64,000 bases of DNA from assembly GCA_037576195.1 (NCBI GenBank), contig CM075104.1, positions 4,036,775 to 4,100,774 on the forward strand, given 5' to 3'. This document shows positions 1 to 13,275 of this stretch, in pieces. Position 1 is the first letter of the stretch. Every line of letters begins with the position of its first letter. The stretch is from Phytoseiulus persimilis (lineage: Eukaryota; Arthropoda; Arachnida; Mesostigmata; Phytoseiidae). Position numbers and translations under genes: made by a program. A model generated the notes under the pieces. It did not search any database and was not told the DNA's origin. It was given only the letters and a program-made list of their open reading frames with translations.

Positions 1-3000
1 GTCTGTCAGTCGGTCGCGGCCGCGGCTCTCTTCAGTCGTTGGCCGCTGGCCTGCCAGGGCGATCCAAGACGGAACTCACAACGGGGGAAAGCACGCGCGA
101 AGTCCAGCTTCTTTTCCCGCTGAAGTTTGCTCCGTTTGTTCTACGAAGCCATTGGAGAGCGGCGCAGCTCCCCAAAGGAGATCAGCGGCATCGCACTCTC
201 CACAGACGCACAACAGACAGACGAGCCGGCCGATGTGGAGTCGGCCGCACGGACCGAGGGGTGGGCGTAACAGACTGAGCAAATGGAGGGCGCACAACAT
301 TTCGCCTCGGGTTCTGTTGAAATGAAGTCAAGTCACAGCGCGAGAAAGGCCAGAACTCCGAACTTTCCTTTGTCTGTTCGCTCCAACGAGCTCGAGCCCT
401 GCAACGAGCGAGACCCGGTGCCCAGATCTTCGAGCAGCGCCGCTCGTTGTGGCGGCTCACTGCGATCCGGATCCTGTCGGTGATGCTCCGTTCTTTTCAG
501 AGAAGACAATTTCTTGCCTGGTTTCAGTGAATCGGGAGAAACCCACCTGGAAACCTCACCTCAGGACTGAGCCGGAATCTGCGGAGGAGAGGACGACTTC
601 AGAAGGGCATTTTTCTCCTGCGCTCGGGTCTAAGAGCTTATACGTGTTCTCATCCGTCAGCATGACGCGGTTGCTGCTGCTCCGGCGCTCAATGCTGTTG
701 CTGGCGCGATTGTTGGATGTTGTCGGCATCGCCGGCTGAGACGCCGACAACGCGGACTCCGTCCTGGCTTCGTGAAACAAGGCAGTTCTCCGGGGCTCCA
801 CGGAGCTGAGAATTGGAACAACAAGGGAAATTCGTTCCAACCATCTCTCGGGCCCTCCCATGGAGCAGCGCTGATTCGCGCGAGCGTCTCGCAGCTGCGA
901 ACAGAAGTAGCAGCCGAGCGTTTTCAAACCCGCAGCGGACGACGCTTGATTACAGTTGCGCTGTAGATGCGGCGCGAGACGGGACCTCCGCGCTCGCACC
1001 CTGTCGCTTTCGCTCAGTTCACATCCTCGCCGCCGATTCCTCGTGAAGAGGAAAACGCTTCCCAGCGATTGAAACGAACCTCGACGCTGGCGCAATGCTT
1101 GCGTTGCGTCATGTAATTGTCCGTCCGAGTACAGCCTCGCCGCAGGCAATGCTGGCACAACGTTCGGTCGTGCTGCAACTTGGGCTGCATCAACGACTGA
1201 CGTCACCGCATCCATGGAGATTTCTCTTGTCTAGAAACATTGAGCACAGGCATCAATCATTCCATCCATTCCGGGTGAGCAGATGGTCAAAGCGGTGTTT
1301 GTTGGCTGGGATGCCCAATCCGAAAGTATTGAACACATCATTGATCGATGTATTCATCCGATTAACCATGGATTTAAGGTTCATCAAGGATGCCATCTTG
1401 GAATCTGGCCCACACACGGGCTCAATCTCTTCGAGTCGCCGGCAATCCAACAGCTTCGGAGTCTCTCTGATTCCAGGCCACGAATTCTCGGTCCTAGTCC
1501 CTCTTCGAGACCAACCTGATCGAAGTTGGATTGACCATTGTTCTGAAACAGTTCGGTACAGCGACAAAAACTCCAAGTTCCCGATCGACCGAACCGGGAA
1601 CAATCAGATGAACATGAGTAGAGCTGAGAAGTTAATGTATTTTCCATCAATCATCATTAATCGATCCACGGATCTATGGGAGGGTTCATCAAACTCAGCA
1701 TCCACAGACTCATATATCCATTTCCCTATATGGGTAGATGACAGACGTGAAATGATGAATGCCTGAACTTCGTAGCTGAACATGATCATGGGAGAGCTTT
1801 CCGATTTCGTCGGACTATTCTCTTCTCTCGTCCCAACCCCTTCCGTAGAGTCCACACCCTTCGTCTCACACCTCGTCGCCCCTGATCTCCGTCATTTTGC
1901 AAAGAGTAGATTCATTCCGCTCACTGATTTATCGAGTTCCACGAACCTCATAAACTCGCTGGTCGACTCGGCTGAGATTCTCGATCCGCGGTTTCGCTTC
2001 CATCAATCCATTCATCTCCACTGTCCTACGAAACGATAGCGGCGTCTGCATGAGTCGCGCCGCTAACGATGCCCACTTTCGCGTCCCACCTAGTGGAGTC
2101 GCCGTCGATTCGCGCTAATCTGCGAAACAAATGAGAACTCGGATGCTTCTATCTCAGCTCGCTCGTTGTCGATACCACTCAGAGACTTCCTGTGGCTCGT
2201 TTCGAGACTCGGAAAGCCATCCCTAGGTTTGGAGGATTCCGCTGAGAACTTCGTTTCTCTTCCTTATCTTTCCGGTTTTTCATTCCGCTAACTTGCCAGC
2301 GAACTAAATCCCTTGGAGGGCTATAAACTTTCCGAGCTTTTCGAAATTATTACACTCCATTGTTGATTGCTTGGCCGGGAGCCGAGCTGGCAATCTTCCT
2401 CCTTCATGCCTCACAGTCAGGCTGGCAAACACTCATTCCTCCAAAGCCTTTTGATACTTTCCCCAAATTGGTCGGGCGCCCCGAGTTACCGCAACTTTGT
2501 GTTCGCTCGGAGGAATTATCACGGAACTGCTGGAAGAGGCATTCCGAACGCTATCCGAGATCACTTCCGGCAGGACCCGTCGGCACGGCGGTTCACTTCA
2601 TCATTCGGATCAGACAATGGTAGCAATCCGATGAGGAGACTGTAACCTACCTGATTTCCTCGTCAAATCGACAATCTCCCAATGAGTCGGTCGGTGTGTT
2701 GCGATATGGCGGAAGTCGTGTCACAAAGAGATGTCGTGTCAGCAGGACAGGCTCACCGAGGAAGACGAAAACCCGCCGAGGAGAAATGACCGACGAACAA
2801 CACCCTGTCAGGCCGTAATCCTCTTAGTCTGACTCGGGGAAGAAGAATCGATGACGCTCCACCGAACAACCATATATGTAAACCTCCTCAGGGACAGTCG
2901 GCTCGACGGACCGACGTTGGAAGAGATTGATTCGGCCGCTGGGTTAGATGACCTGCAGCGCCCAAGAACTCTCGAGACCCTCCGAGGTGTGCTCCCGCTA

Positions 3001-4434
3001 ACCCAGGAACGTGGAATTCCGCGGCAGTTTTGAGTGGGTTGGTGGCGGCAGCAGCACCGTCGAGGGCCGGGGCTGAAATTCAGAAGTGAGTTGCAGCAAC
3101 AGCTGGCCAAGCGGGAAGCACCGAAGCAACCTTTTTCATTTCTGAACTCCTCATCCATCGCTGCTTGAAATTTCATTATGAAGCCAGCGTCAGTGTTCAG
3201 TCCGCCATTCGCGGCTGCGTCTGCCCCCACCGCCCCCAACCCCTCGAGAGTTTCCATCCTTCTGCCGGTGGGCTCCTACCATGGCTAGCTGCGCCCAGGA
3301 AACCCGAGAGAGCTCGCCCCACCAACCCCTTCGGCTGAGGCTCAAAGTGCGAAAACAGCTCGGCGGTTCGCCCATCTCCTGATGCCCCTGGACGCATGAG
3401 GGGAACGAAGTTTCTCTAAATAACTCTCTTATCATATTCTTGCATTGCGTCGCGCCCCATGCAATATTCCCATGCCCCACTCTGAGGAGAGGCAGACACC
3501 TTGTCTTCGCCTCCTCCGAGCCCTGCGGCTTTTCACACGACGTGTTCGGCATGACGCGCAAATGGGTGATGTCTCTGAGGAACTTTCAGCGGATTCGAAG
3601 ACTGATTCCCGCATTGAGTTCGCCCTGCGATTTTGAGTTCTCACTTCGAGTATCTCGGGGGGCTTCTCAGGATACTGGTTCGTCCCAACCCGGCCCGAGG
3701 GATGGGAGCCAGGCAAGGTCACCACCGCCAACTGTATATTTTTGGGCTTCTGTGACAAGCGGATGCTTATCCCGAAGTCCCGAAGAAAGCTTGTCGTAGG
3801 TGTTGTAGGTCGTCGCGTGATACATGCGCAGAACACCTTTATACAGAGGTGAGGAGTTCTTTGAACGTGTTAGAACGAATGACCGGAGGCCGCGGCGACG
3901 GAAGAACCGGCGGCGATGGAGGAAACAGGCTTTTATGCAAGGGGAGTAAAAAAACACCCCGTGCGCTCGCGGTCTTTTGCTTGCGGCTTACAGAAGATGG
4001 AGAACGAAAACCGAGCGGGAACCGCCGCGGTCGCGCTGGGTGGCGGCGGTTGAACTCAGTCGCCATATTTCAAAGAGAGACACGGAACGGAGCCTTTTAC
4101 AGCGCATATTCCTCGCCTATTCTCGGAGCGATGCCTGCTAGTTTAGCCTCTCTTGCCCCGCTCCCCGTCTCCAAAACTTGATCTTTGCGAGGAACTCCTG
4201 CCTTTATGGGATCCGGAAGGTTTCTCTCGCTTCCAAGACCCAGCCGCCTGGGCCTCGGGAAGCTCTGGGCTGTCAGAGGAACAGCTGCGGAGGCAGTCCT
4301 CGCAGTCGCGCCCGACAGGTGACACGTCACGGAACCGGTCCTCGACGCGTGATAGAGGATTACGGCTTATCGTCGCCGTTGTTCTACCGCCTCCATCTGC
4401 TGCGTAAGGTCCCTTCCACGTCCCTGTTTACTGC

Positions 4435-4451
4435 GCGCGGCGGCGGCGGCG
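4435..4451. repeat. Short CGG trinucleotide run
   Basis: A GC-only run of CGG units within GC-rich noncoding sequence. It is a simple sequence repeat with no attached gene that I can see. Confidence 0.7.
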
Positions 4452-7400
4452 TTCTCGTACAACAAGCTCTCCCTGATCATTGGCCTCACCCCGGCCTGGC
4501 GCGCTTTCACCTTGCCTTGTTTTACCTGCTGTGATATGTATGTGCACGATTTACAACAGAGCGAACTTGACGGCATTAACATGTCAGCGTCAACAGCAGT
4601 GAAAGTCACGACCGAAAAATTGATACCCGCCTCCCGCTAGGCTTCTTTACATATTCGTTGGCCCGAGTTGCCCTGTTTCTCCTCGTTTGTTACTCTGCCC
4701 TCGATCTGCTCTCGTTACGTTCGACGCACTTGACGGCTGAAGCTACCAATGCATTCAATTTTGCGATCGAATATTTAATGATTGCCTCTCCGCACTCGCT
4801 CCTTGACGACCGTACATGACTCCTACATGCTGAAACTCAGTTTCGAAGCCCATCGGAGGGCGCTCCTCCAAACGCCGATGTATCCAGTTGATCGATCCGT
4901 GGAATGAACGATTTTCCGAAAGCCGAAGGCTCACTGGAGGCATCCGCAGTCGAACTGCCGAACGATAGAAGTCGCAGTGGATTCGACGAGAGTGAAGAAC
5001 CGGGCTTGGGGAAGGAACTGCAACCGGAACCCGTGCGGAAGATAAGTCCTGCGAAACGAGACCAGGCAAACCGGTCACTGGGGCTTCGGGCGTTAAACGA
5101 AACAACGAACGGGTCAATGGTGACAAATGTGAATCGTGATAATAGAAGGCGCAAAAATCTTTCCCCCCGAGGGAATCCGAACGCGAAGGTCGCAGATAGA
5201 AAGGAGAACCCCCGAAGAGGGCTGGGCGGGAATTCCTTCCAGAATCTTTCATCTTCCTTATTCAGATCTTGATGTCGCATTTTTCTTCTTCGACTCTGTC
5301 GTTTCCTGAGGGATCCCCACCTCCAGCATCCACGAGTTTGACGATCGGCTCTTTCCCACCCCGAAGTGCGAAGGCTATTAGTCGAAATTGCGTCGAACTA
5401 TTTTGCCCTTGGGATACTTTCGGAAAGTAGCTCAAAGTTGACGAGCTTCTCTTCCGTCGGATCCTTCGTTGCTCCACCCGACCTCGCTTCGAGGTACTGT
5501 TTCCTTCTACCGCACTTTCGTCGAAAACTTCAAGAATCCTTAACGATGACCTTGGATCGGCGAGACTACTGATACTTACTGGCGGGGGGGAATGCGTGCA
5601 CAACAAACCAATTCCCTCGTACATGCATTCTATACGAACTTCCCTACAAAGAATGGAGGAACGATGCAGGAATCAGAAGGATATGCTCGAGGCTCTCGAA
5701 GCGCCTGAACGGCTAGAACTGCATATTCGGAGAGCGATCGAGGAGGAGCGAGGTCCATTCACTCGTTTCATTACATTGATACCGCCTGCATCGTTGGAGT
5801 GGTTTTTTCAGCTTGTGCAAAATACGTCACGCGCATGAATGACTCCTACTCACAAATAGCGTGAGGGAAGTCTCACGCGGCTTCGACAAGAGATACTTCT
5901 CCGATTCGTTCAAGGGGGAGGGCGGCGAGATGGTCAGACGGAGCCTCTGTGGCTTCGCGAGCTTTAGAGAAAGTATCTGTTCGGGAAGGTTGAGCGAGTC
6001 TGAAATGAACTTGTCGCGTAGTTCCTCTAACTCAAGAGTACGTGCTTCAGGTCACAGCGGTGGGCGCGGGAGTGGGCGCCGATTCACGATGCGAATGCAT
6101 GAATTTCATAGGGAAAATCCTGGCGTTCGCGGCTCTCCCGAGGAATAATCGAGAATGAAGCGTGTTCATCGAGTACTCGCTCGTCAAGCCGTGTTTTCAT
6201 GGTTTCGGTCCACTTCGCCAAACTGTGTGCCCACTTGACTGCTTTGCGGCTCCTCTCGACTCCTGCTCCGAATTGCGTTCGGTATCGATGAGGTCGCGGA
6301 TAAGGGCACATGCTGCTTGCTCGCGCTCCGTGCCGCATGGCGGGCGCGCTCGCCTTGTTGATGTTTCCAAGGACGCTGTGATAGAGCACGCTTGCAGACG
6401 ACGAGCCGTACGTGAGTGGTCACGTGTCTCTTCGTCCACACTCTGTTCGCCTCTCCGAAGACCGTTTGCGTTGTGCCAGACGAACGAAAACCCATGGAAC
6501 TCACCAATGTCGACGTTTAGCACTCGTGGCGGTCGATATAGCCCGCCTGCATCTGATGTCCCCACCCTGGATATGGCTGAGGAATGTGATTGGACTCGGT
6601 TCAGGTGAGCGGGGTGAGGGTCCCAGGGATCGGAGGCTCCGATATTGGTCCATTTGAGGGCAGCAGTCTGGTTTGCCTGCCGGCCAACCGAGCGACCGCT
6701 CAGTAGTCGGGTAGTGCTGAGCTTCAGGGCATTAATTTTAGAGAAATATGTGGTGGGAGCGGAACCGTCGCCAACGAGAAGGATCGCCCGGAACGCTGCT
6801 CACCGAAGATTGGATCGTCGATCGGGAAAATCACTCATCACACCTTGAACAGTCAATAACGCATTTATTCCCAGCCCGTTCCCGCTCCCAGTGCACAGGC
6901 CGCGATCCTCGCAAACTTCGGGCTTTTTCCGAATTACTGCTCCCTGGCGCTTGACGTGACCGGCGCTATCGGAAGGTCCCGTCTCCGCGACAGCCAACCG
7001 GTGCCGGAGCGAGAGCCTATTAGACTTCGCGGTTATGTCTCCTCTTTCCCGGATTTTTCTATTGTTGAATGCTTTCTTCCCATCGAGAGTTATAGGGGAG
7101 TCTTGAGTTCCACCTCATTTACTCAGTAAAAGGAAGCGACAGAAGAGAATCGAGTCAAGGTCGAATCGCGTTGACGCTGCAAGGCTCGACGTGCCCTCTT
7201 AAGCGAACTGATCTTGTCTGCACATGTTCCTGCGCTCAGACGACCTGATTCATCCTCCGGGGCAATCGGTCGCCTCCGTCCAGAAAGTCCAGAGGGGAGG
7301 GCTGGCTCTTTTGAAGAAGCTGCCAGAAGATTCAGGATTCCTGACTTCCAATGTCCACGAGCCCTCTTCCCGCAATGCGGCTCCTGAATCCGGACCCCAA

Positions 7401-9946
7401 ATATGAGCCGAACCGAGTTTCATTAAGGATCGAGAAAAAGTGCAGCCTATTTACTCTCGAGGAATTCGACACAGGAATGCCTCAAGAAATCCCGTACCTG
7501 CTCCAGCGATTTTCTCCGTACGTGTCGTGTCTTTCATATTCTCGAGATATACTGAGCTTGAAGTGATGATCACGGTATGTACCCGGGTCGGGATCTCGGG
7601 AGCCTATCACGTCAATGAATCACTACCCTCTCCTCCCCTCGACGAATCCACGTATTTTCTCTATTTCCCCTGAAAGTCTAACCAAAGCTATGAAACCGAA
7701 CAACGTTCTTCTAATGGGCCGGAGAACTCTACGAGCCGGGAGTTCTCCAGATCAGTTCTGTGGGTAGTCAGGCCGTAGCTGAAACGTTCGGCTCCAGGGT
7801 GGGAGCCAAGGCTACAATGAAAAACTTATTTTTCTCGTGCACAAAGGAGCCGAGAGAGGGCTCCCTCGCAGTAATGTTTGGTCTATGGTTGGGGAGCTCT
7901 CAAACGTGCTGGGTAGCAAGCTGTCATCATTAAACCAACTGTGGCCCAGCCGTGCGCCTCTCGTTGCATGTACCGCGCCCTTCTATGTAATGGTGTGCCA
8001 TATGAGGGGATGAAAATGATTCATTCATCTAATCCATCGGCCACGGGAGCAGCCGAACGGGATGAGATGTTCATGGTGTCTCGAAAATAGGCCGAGCTCC
8101 AAAAACGATTCAATAATCCCACCTTGCTGAACATGCTGTTATCGACTCCACGGATTTGGCCTGGAAACTTCATCTGATCGCGGGCAGGTCGAACGAAATT
8201 CAGCAAAACGAATGTTCCGGGAAGACCAGGCATCTGATTGGGTGGAATTCATTCGAATCCGTCCCAAGCGCCGAGTTATTCTGAGGTCTCTGAGCAGTCA
8301 TTAGCCTCGTTGGTCGCTGTCTTTCGCGTCGCTTGTAAGCACGTGCTGCACTTTCTGCCGCTCCAAGTGTTGACGTCAAGGGTGGCTGTGTTTTAGGTGT
8401 CGCGTACAGGTACAACGAACGCTGAACAGTCAGTCTTTCTCCCGACTGCTCTTCGCAACAGTGCTATTCCTGGACGACACTGAGCCACTGCACAGTCGAT
8501 CCCCATCACCCCACAGTTAACAGTACAGCCGTGGGCCCTCTTCGCAGTCTGGAGCAGCAGACTTCCGGAGGCTGTGCCATCGTGCAGTACGCGCACCCGC
8601 ATGCACGCCTTGAGCTCTCGCGGTAGATGTAGCGCCCGGATCGTCTCTCAATTCCGCCAACTCACCTCTGGGCGTCATGCGTATTCTCTCTTAGCCCAAC
8701 ATTTCGCGCTCCGATCCGCCGGACCGCTCCCGCGTTCTCCGCGCATTCCGCCTGCGGGATATGCGGGTCATGTTTTGAAAATAAAGCTTCCCCGCGCTGG
8801 GCTGGACTAGAGGGCACGTTGCTTCCCCACGTTGCTGGGGCAGTCCAACAGTATTCGACCTCGCCGTTTGGCGCGAGTTCGTGTTTATTCGCGACGGAGC
8901 GGAGCCGCTCGACTCAAACACTGAATCAGGCGTTGAATGTAACGCCGAATAGAGCGCACTATAAACCTATCGACCAGCTTCGGGAATACGAGCATTATTG
9001 CGATCGGACTGTATCCCGAAAGTTCCGCTGAATCCTCTGATTTTCCGAGGTTGACTGCGATTGAGTTCCACGCGATGGGGCTCGAACTTGGTCGCTCATC
9101 TGACATTCTGAAATTTTGCAAGTTCCGGGGATCCAGCTGTCAACGTTGTAACTCCTCACAGCCGTTTCGGGAATTCAAACTGCACACTATTTCGTAAGAG
9201 ACGAAACTTTCCCCAAGAATAGCTACCGATGCTGAGAGAAGTATCAATATTCGTCCGATAGCGACCTTGGAACGGCGTCGACAGCAGTCATGTGACTCCG
9301 ATAACGAAACAGGCGAGGTCGCAACCAGTGTCGACTTGACCCAAATGTTTTGTGTCGACGCGCCGAAGCCAATGATGACGAGACTCCGTCCTTGTGAACG
9401 GTCTCGGCGTTGATTACCTCCGTAGAGGTCTCATAAAACTGAAGTGGGTCGAGCCGTTTTCATTGCGAGGGCTGCATCGAATATGGCTATTATCTTCCTT
9501 GGCATCCTCTATTGTATCTCGGCGAACGCCAAGAAGCGGGATATCGCTGCTGGTAGTGGAGACAGAAGGCCGATCCGATAGACAGGTCGGCGGACGCAGT
9601 TAGTCATCGCTGCCTTGTCGTTAGCTCCACTGCCAGGTTATACGGCACTCGTCTATTTATTAGGTGAGGCGGCCAGAATGCGACGGCGTCCATACCAACG
9701 AACGAACTGACCCACCGACCTGCGTATACGCTCTGTCGGCGCTCATTGTTGATGAATCGCGTAGTCGTCGAGAGCAGTGGGCAACTTGTTGATTTTGAGA
9801 TGACGCGGCGAATCAAAACCTCATGTTCATGTGACACAGCCCGTAACGTGACCATTGAAATGCTAGGACGTAACCTCGACGTTTGCTCGACAGCGATAGA
9901 GCATGTATCTTCCCTTCAGTCCGAGAAACAGATTGGTTCGAACGCC

Positions 9947-9958
9947 CCCCCCCCCCCC
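9947..9958. repeat. Poly-C tract (12 C)
   Basis: Twelve consecutive cytosines followed by TCTGCCTCTGC. It lies inside an ORF that starts at 9749 with ATG, where it would encode prolines. That ORF shows no recognisable domain, and a homopolymer of this length would be unstable in a coding sequence, so I treat the tract as a simple repeat. Confidence 0.85.
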
Positions 9959-12718
9959 TCTGCCTCTGCTAAAGCTCGTCATCCGGCGTGCAATATCTGC
10001 GACGATAATAGCCCTCAAGGCGAGAAGCTTCAGTGGGTTGTGATTCGTTCATCCGAGGGGAGGGAAAGTAGCATCCTACTCAAGCGAGTTAGCTCCAAAA
10101 CCAGTAAATCAGCTCGGCAGCCGGGACGAGTGAGAGAATTTCCAACATCCGATTCGAGCAAAAGTTGTGACGACTTCGGAGCAAGGGGAGAGGCGGACTC
10201 GGGCTTCGACGACTGCAGGGCTTGTGGAAGAAACTTGGGGGAACATTACCAAAGTCGAGAAGAATCGGAAGAGCACCGACAGCCGCGGGAAAGGCTTGCA
10301 TGAATGATTGGCACGAGTCAGAAGCAACGACATTCGTAACCGGTCCGATTCTCGTCAATTTTTCACGTACAACTCCAGAAGCGCAGCCTCCTCGACCCGC
10401 TCTTGGGACGAGGGCTCACGAAAAACGGACCCTTCCCAGGAGTTTCCTGAAAATGAAGGAGCTGTCTCTGTCCGTGAGCATGCGCGCTCTTCGACGCATG
10501 TGTTTCTGAAAAATTCCACAGGCTTTTCGAAGACCGTTGGGCTCGGAGAGTATCCGCTTCCTAAATGCAAGGATTTGAGAAAGAGAAAAGGAACGAAACG
10601 CTCATTGGTGCAGCGAGCCGGCCCACGGGACGAATTCGGCCATACCTAGATAGAATCAAAGCTGCGATTCGAGATCGGTCAAGTTGTTTGGTGAAGGAAA
10701 AGAAGCACTCGCGCTCAAAGCAGAGCGGCTAGGAACGACCACTCCCAACAATCCTGCATTCCCACTCCCGAGCGACCGAAGGAGTTGAGCTGAGTCACGA
10801 AGTCACGAGAAGCTCCGTGAAACGATTCATGGAAGTGGAGAGAGCCTTGATTTCCCCTTCTCCACCTTCGCATCCTTTCTTCGTGACACTTCTCCCGTAT
10901 TTGCTCGGGCGTTTCCGCTTCTCTGTCGTGATGGCACCAGCTCTCGAGCCATTCCACGGCGAGAACTACGCTCAGCGGAGCAAGAAGACTCAAAATCTGA
11001 CCACAACAGCGTAGTTTCCTCCGCTCACAGCTGTGGTAGCGACGAAGCGCGACAAGTTCAGCTCGTCACGAAAATAACATAACTGGATAACTCTGATGTT
11101 CATCGCCCACAACGCAGGGTTCAGAAGTCCACCTTCACCATCGCTCCATTTGGAATGGTTGCCTCACGCTCAGCCCTCCTCGCTCCCGTTTTCAGGCAGA
11201 TGTGCTCTCCGGTGAGAACGAGCGCCGCGGAGCCCAGCCGTTCATTCGTTGGTTGAATGATGTACCTGTCAACTGGAACTGATAGAAGATGATACCTCAA
11301 ATCCGCTTCCTCGAAAATTCTCAGTTTGGGAGCCGCGGGGTCCACTTGTTCCGGCTTCCCTCGCTCATGGTCTGCTTCACGAAATCGAGGTTTGATTTTC
11401 CGATTTTTCTGGATTCAATTCCCACATGGCACGTCTGGGGGTGGACTGAGAATGAATGACAACGAGGAAATAGGCCAACAATTCCGCGCGTTCGAACGCG
11501 ACGGACCGGAACGCTCTCGGTGACCTGAGATGAACGTTGGGTTCGCGCTCACCAAGTAAAACAAAATATGAGCTTCCTGATCTGAATCTCCGGTATCCGA
11601 GCATGAGCTTCTCAAAATTTTTGTCACCCCTCCTGGGGTGATTGAAACCGTACCGACTCGAGCTGTGAGTTTTCGCTCGGGTTCCATACACCTTAATTCC
11701 TTCTCATGGCTGAACGAAATGCCTCTCATGTCCCTTGACTGTGCCATGGCCATTCGATGGGAGAATCGAGCTTAGGTTCGTCCTCCCAACCGCAAACTCA
11801 AAAGGCATACTTACTGACCTCTCGCTCGAATCGCTACATTCGCAGCGAGGTCGTGAGGAACTAGATCGGTTATAATTTCCAGATGTCTGGATCTTGTCAT
11901 CTCAGCTTATCTCTGCTGATGTGAATTCTGGCGACTCTTCATTGAATACTGTTCAGAGCTTTGTTCAGTTTTTTGTAGGGAGTCCGCCAGGAGACCCTTG
12001 ATCCTACGGACTGCAGAAGTCCGTAAGGAGAGACTGACTTGTTCTTAAGAGATTGGAACGTGGTCGTCATGTGTGCGCTCAACATATTTCGTGGAAAATC
12101 AGCCATCGCGTGGGGCCCGGATCAGAACGAGATGGAGAAGCTCGAGAGTACTCAAACTCGGATTGGGTGCCAAGAATAACAAAGAGAGAAGCCATTACAT
12201 GTTCCACTATCCGGTACGCTGCGCCTCACCATCGACACGAGGGAATCGGTTATAACCTTCTCTTCTGTCGGAAGGCTGCATGTTTCCTTGTTGTTTGCGC
12301 GATGAGGTATTACCAATGATGGCTGAAAATAGAGGCCTCCCCAGAAAGGTTCTCTTTGAGTGACTGAGATACATTGGGGCCGTGGGCGACTCTTTAGAGA
12401 GCGTAAACATTCATCCTCGACATATGAGTCGCTTGCGGCAATCTGGTGACAAGATTAGCGAACCTCAAGTATGGAGCTCTCCTCGGGTAGCGGGCATTCA
12501 CTTAATGGATTGAGATACACGCCAATGGAAACTGTGATATAGAGAATTACCTCTGATCAAGGGTTTTGGATGCCTTCTGAAGGCTTGAACTCTTGCGGTA
12601 CCGGGCAAGGGGAACCGGGCTTCATGGAAATAGAATTTATATTGAGTGCCTCAGGATTGGGACGAGGCCTGCGTGATGATGAGACCATGGAGGCTTTTCG
12701 CCGCGTGGTTTGTGAGAA

Positions 12719-12979
12719 TTGACTGGAACAAATTCAATTTTTGAAAGACCAAGTGGGGGTGTTGCGGTCCTATGCAGACAAACCATAGGAAATGTTACAA
12801 CCCGGCTGACGGAGGAAGACCGCGTCGCAACTGAAGGTAATAGGATGAACATTCTAGCAACATACGTGAAACCTGAAGTTGGTTCAGCGCAAGATGCGCC
12901 GCAGCAAGGAAACAACAGTACCAAGCATCGTTCCTCGCGAGAGAGAGACCGGAGATGCAAACACTGGCTGCAAAACTGA
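12719..12979 (+). pseudogene. Endonuclease-domain fragment of the LINE
   Basis: The frame contains a stretch reading GGVAVLCRQ followed about 30 residues later by NILATYVKPEVG. The GG(V/I)AVL block and the (L/A)xYxxPE block are typical of APE-like endonuclease domains of non-LTR elements. The first encodes a strand near the middle of the fold, and the second precedes the C-terminal catalytic residues. The catalytic Asp and His residues are not recognisable, and the flanking frames are disrupted. Its position about 300-400 bp before the reverse transcriptase, on the same strand, supports the assignment. It is a fragment and cannot encode an active nuclease. Confidence 0.5.
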
Positions 12980-13098
12980 AAACGATATACAGACGGACTC
13001 CGCAGCAAGCGAAGTCCGATTGGGAAATCCAGAGAGAGGAGATCATCGCCCGTGAAGCGGAAGGACTCCCCCTTTTATGGCTTAAGCTATCAGGGATG

Positions 13099-13108
13099 CA
13101 TCGAGCGT
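13099..13108. repeat. Left target-site duplication of the MITE
   Basis: CATCGAGCGT, identical to 13266-13275 on the other side of the 157-bp element. A perfect 10-bp direct repeat immediately outside terminal inverted repeats is direct evidence of transposition. Confidence 0.85.
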
Positions 13109-13265
13109 AGACATCATATTCCGTGGTACGGAGTACGGCAATTCATTTTCCGTACCGGGGCGGCGAAAATGAATTTCCGTACCAGGAAGTACGGAAATTG
13201 AATTGCCGTACTGGGCCGGTACGGAATTTCAACTGCCGTACTCCGTACTACGGAATATGATGTCC
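13109..13265. mobile_element. 157-bp palindromic MITE with 10-bp target duplication
   Basis: The element is bounded by inverted repeats that agree at about 40 of the first 46 bases. The left end is AGACATCATATTCCGT; the right end, reverse-complemented, is GGACATCATATTCCGT. A perfect direct repeat, CATCGAGCGT, flanks it at 13099-13108 and 13266-13275. Removing the insert and one copy of the repeat rejoins the LINE flanks. Nearly the whole interior is built from inverted copies of a GTACGGAA-type motif, so a single strand could fold into one long hairpin. It has no coding capacity. A 9-10 bp duplication and G-rich termini would suit a MULE/Mutator-type or Merlin-type DNA transposon; the superfamily is inference. 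Confidence 0.85.
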
Positions 13266-13275
13266 CATCGAGCGT
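13266..13275. repeat. Right target-site duplication of the MITE
   Basis: CATCGAGCGT, the second copy of the 10-bp duplication. The LINE reading continues directly beyond it. Confidence 0.85.

Larger units (their letters stand above)
1..12718. other. Long stretch without a supportable gene
   Basis: I see no conserved domain, no convincing exon pair and no clear RNA gene here. Open frames are short or start with GTG, TTG or CTG. The longest plus-strand frame (1095-1766) has no recognisable motif. One frame at 12.05-12.32 kb on the plus strand contains endonuclease-like scraps and may be the eroded 5' part of the non-LTR element that follows. Other contents are simple repeats (a CGG run near 4.44 kb and twelve Cs at 9947-9958) and isolated TATA-like words, for example near 2322, with nothing coding attached. 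Confidence 0.5.

Noticed and set aside
1095..1766. 223-codon plus frame
   Set aside because: No motif, several rival frames on the minus strand, length close to the chance maximum for a window this size, and no start or splice evidence.
9749..10303. 183-codon ATG frame with paired cysteines and a proline run from the poly-C tract
   Set aside because: The poly-C homopolymer lies inside it, the CxxC pairs have no consistent spacing, and no family is recognised. Probably chance.
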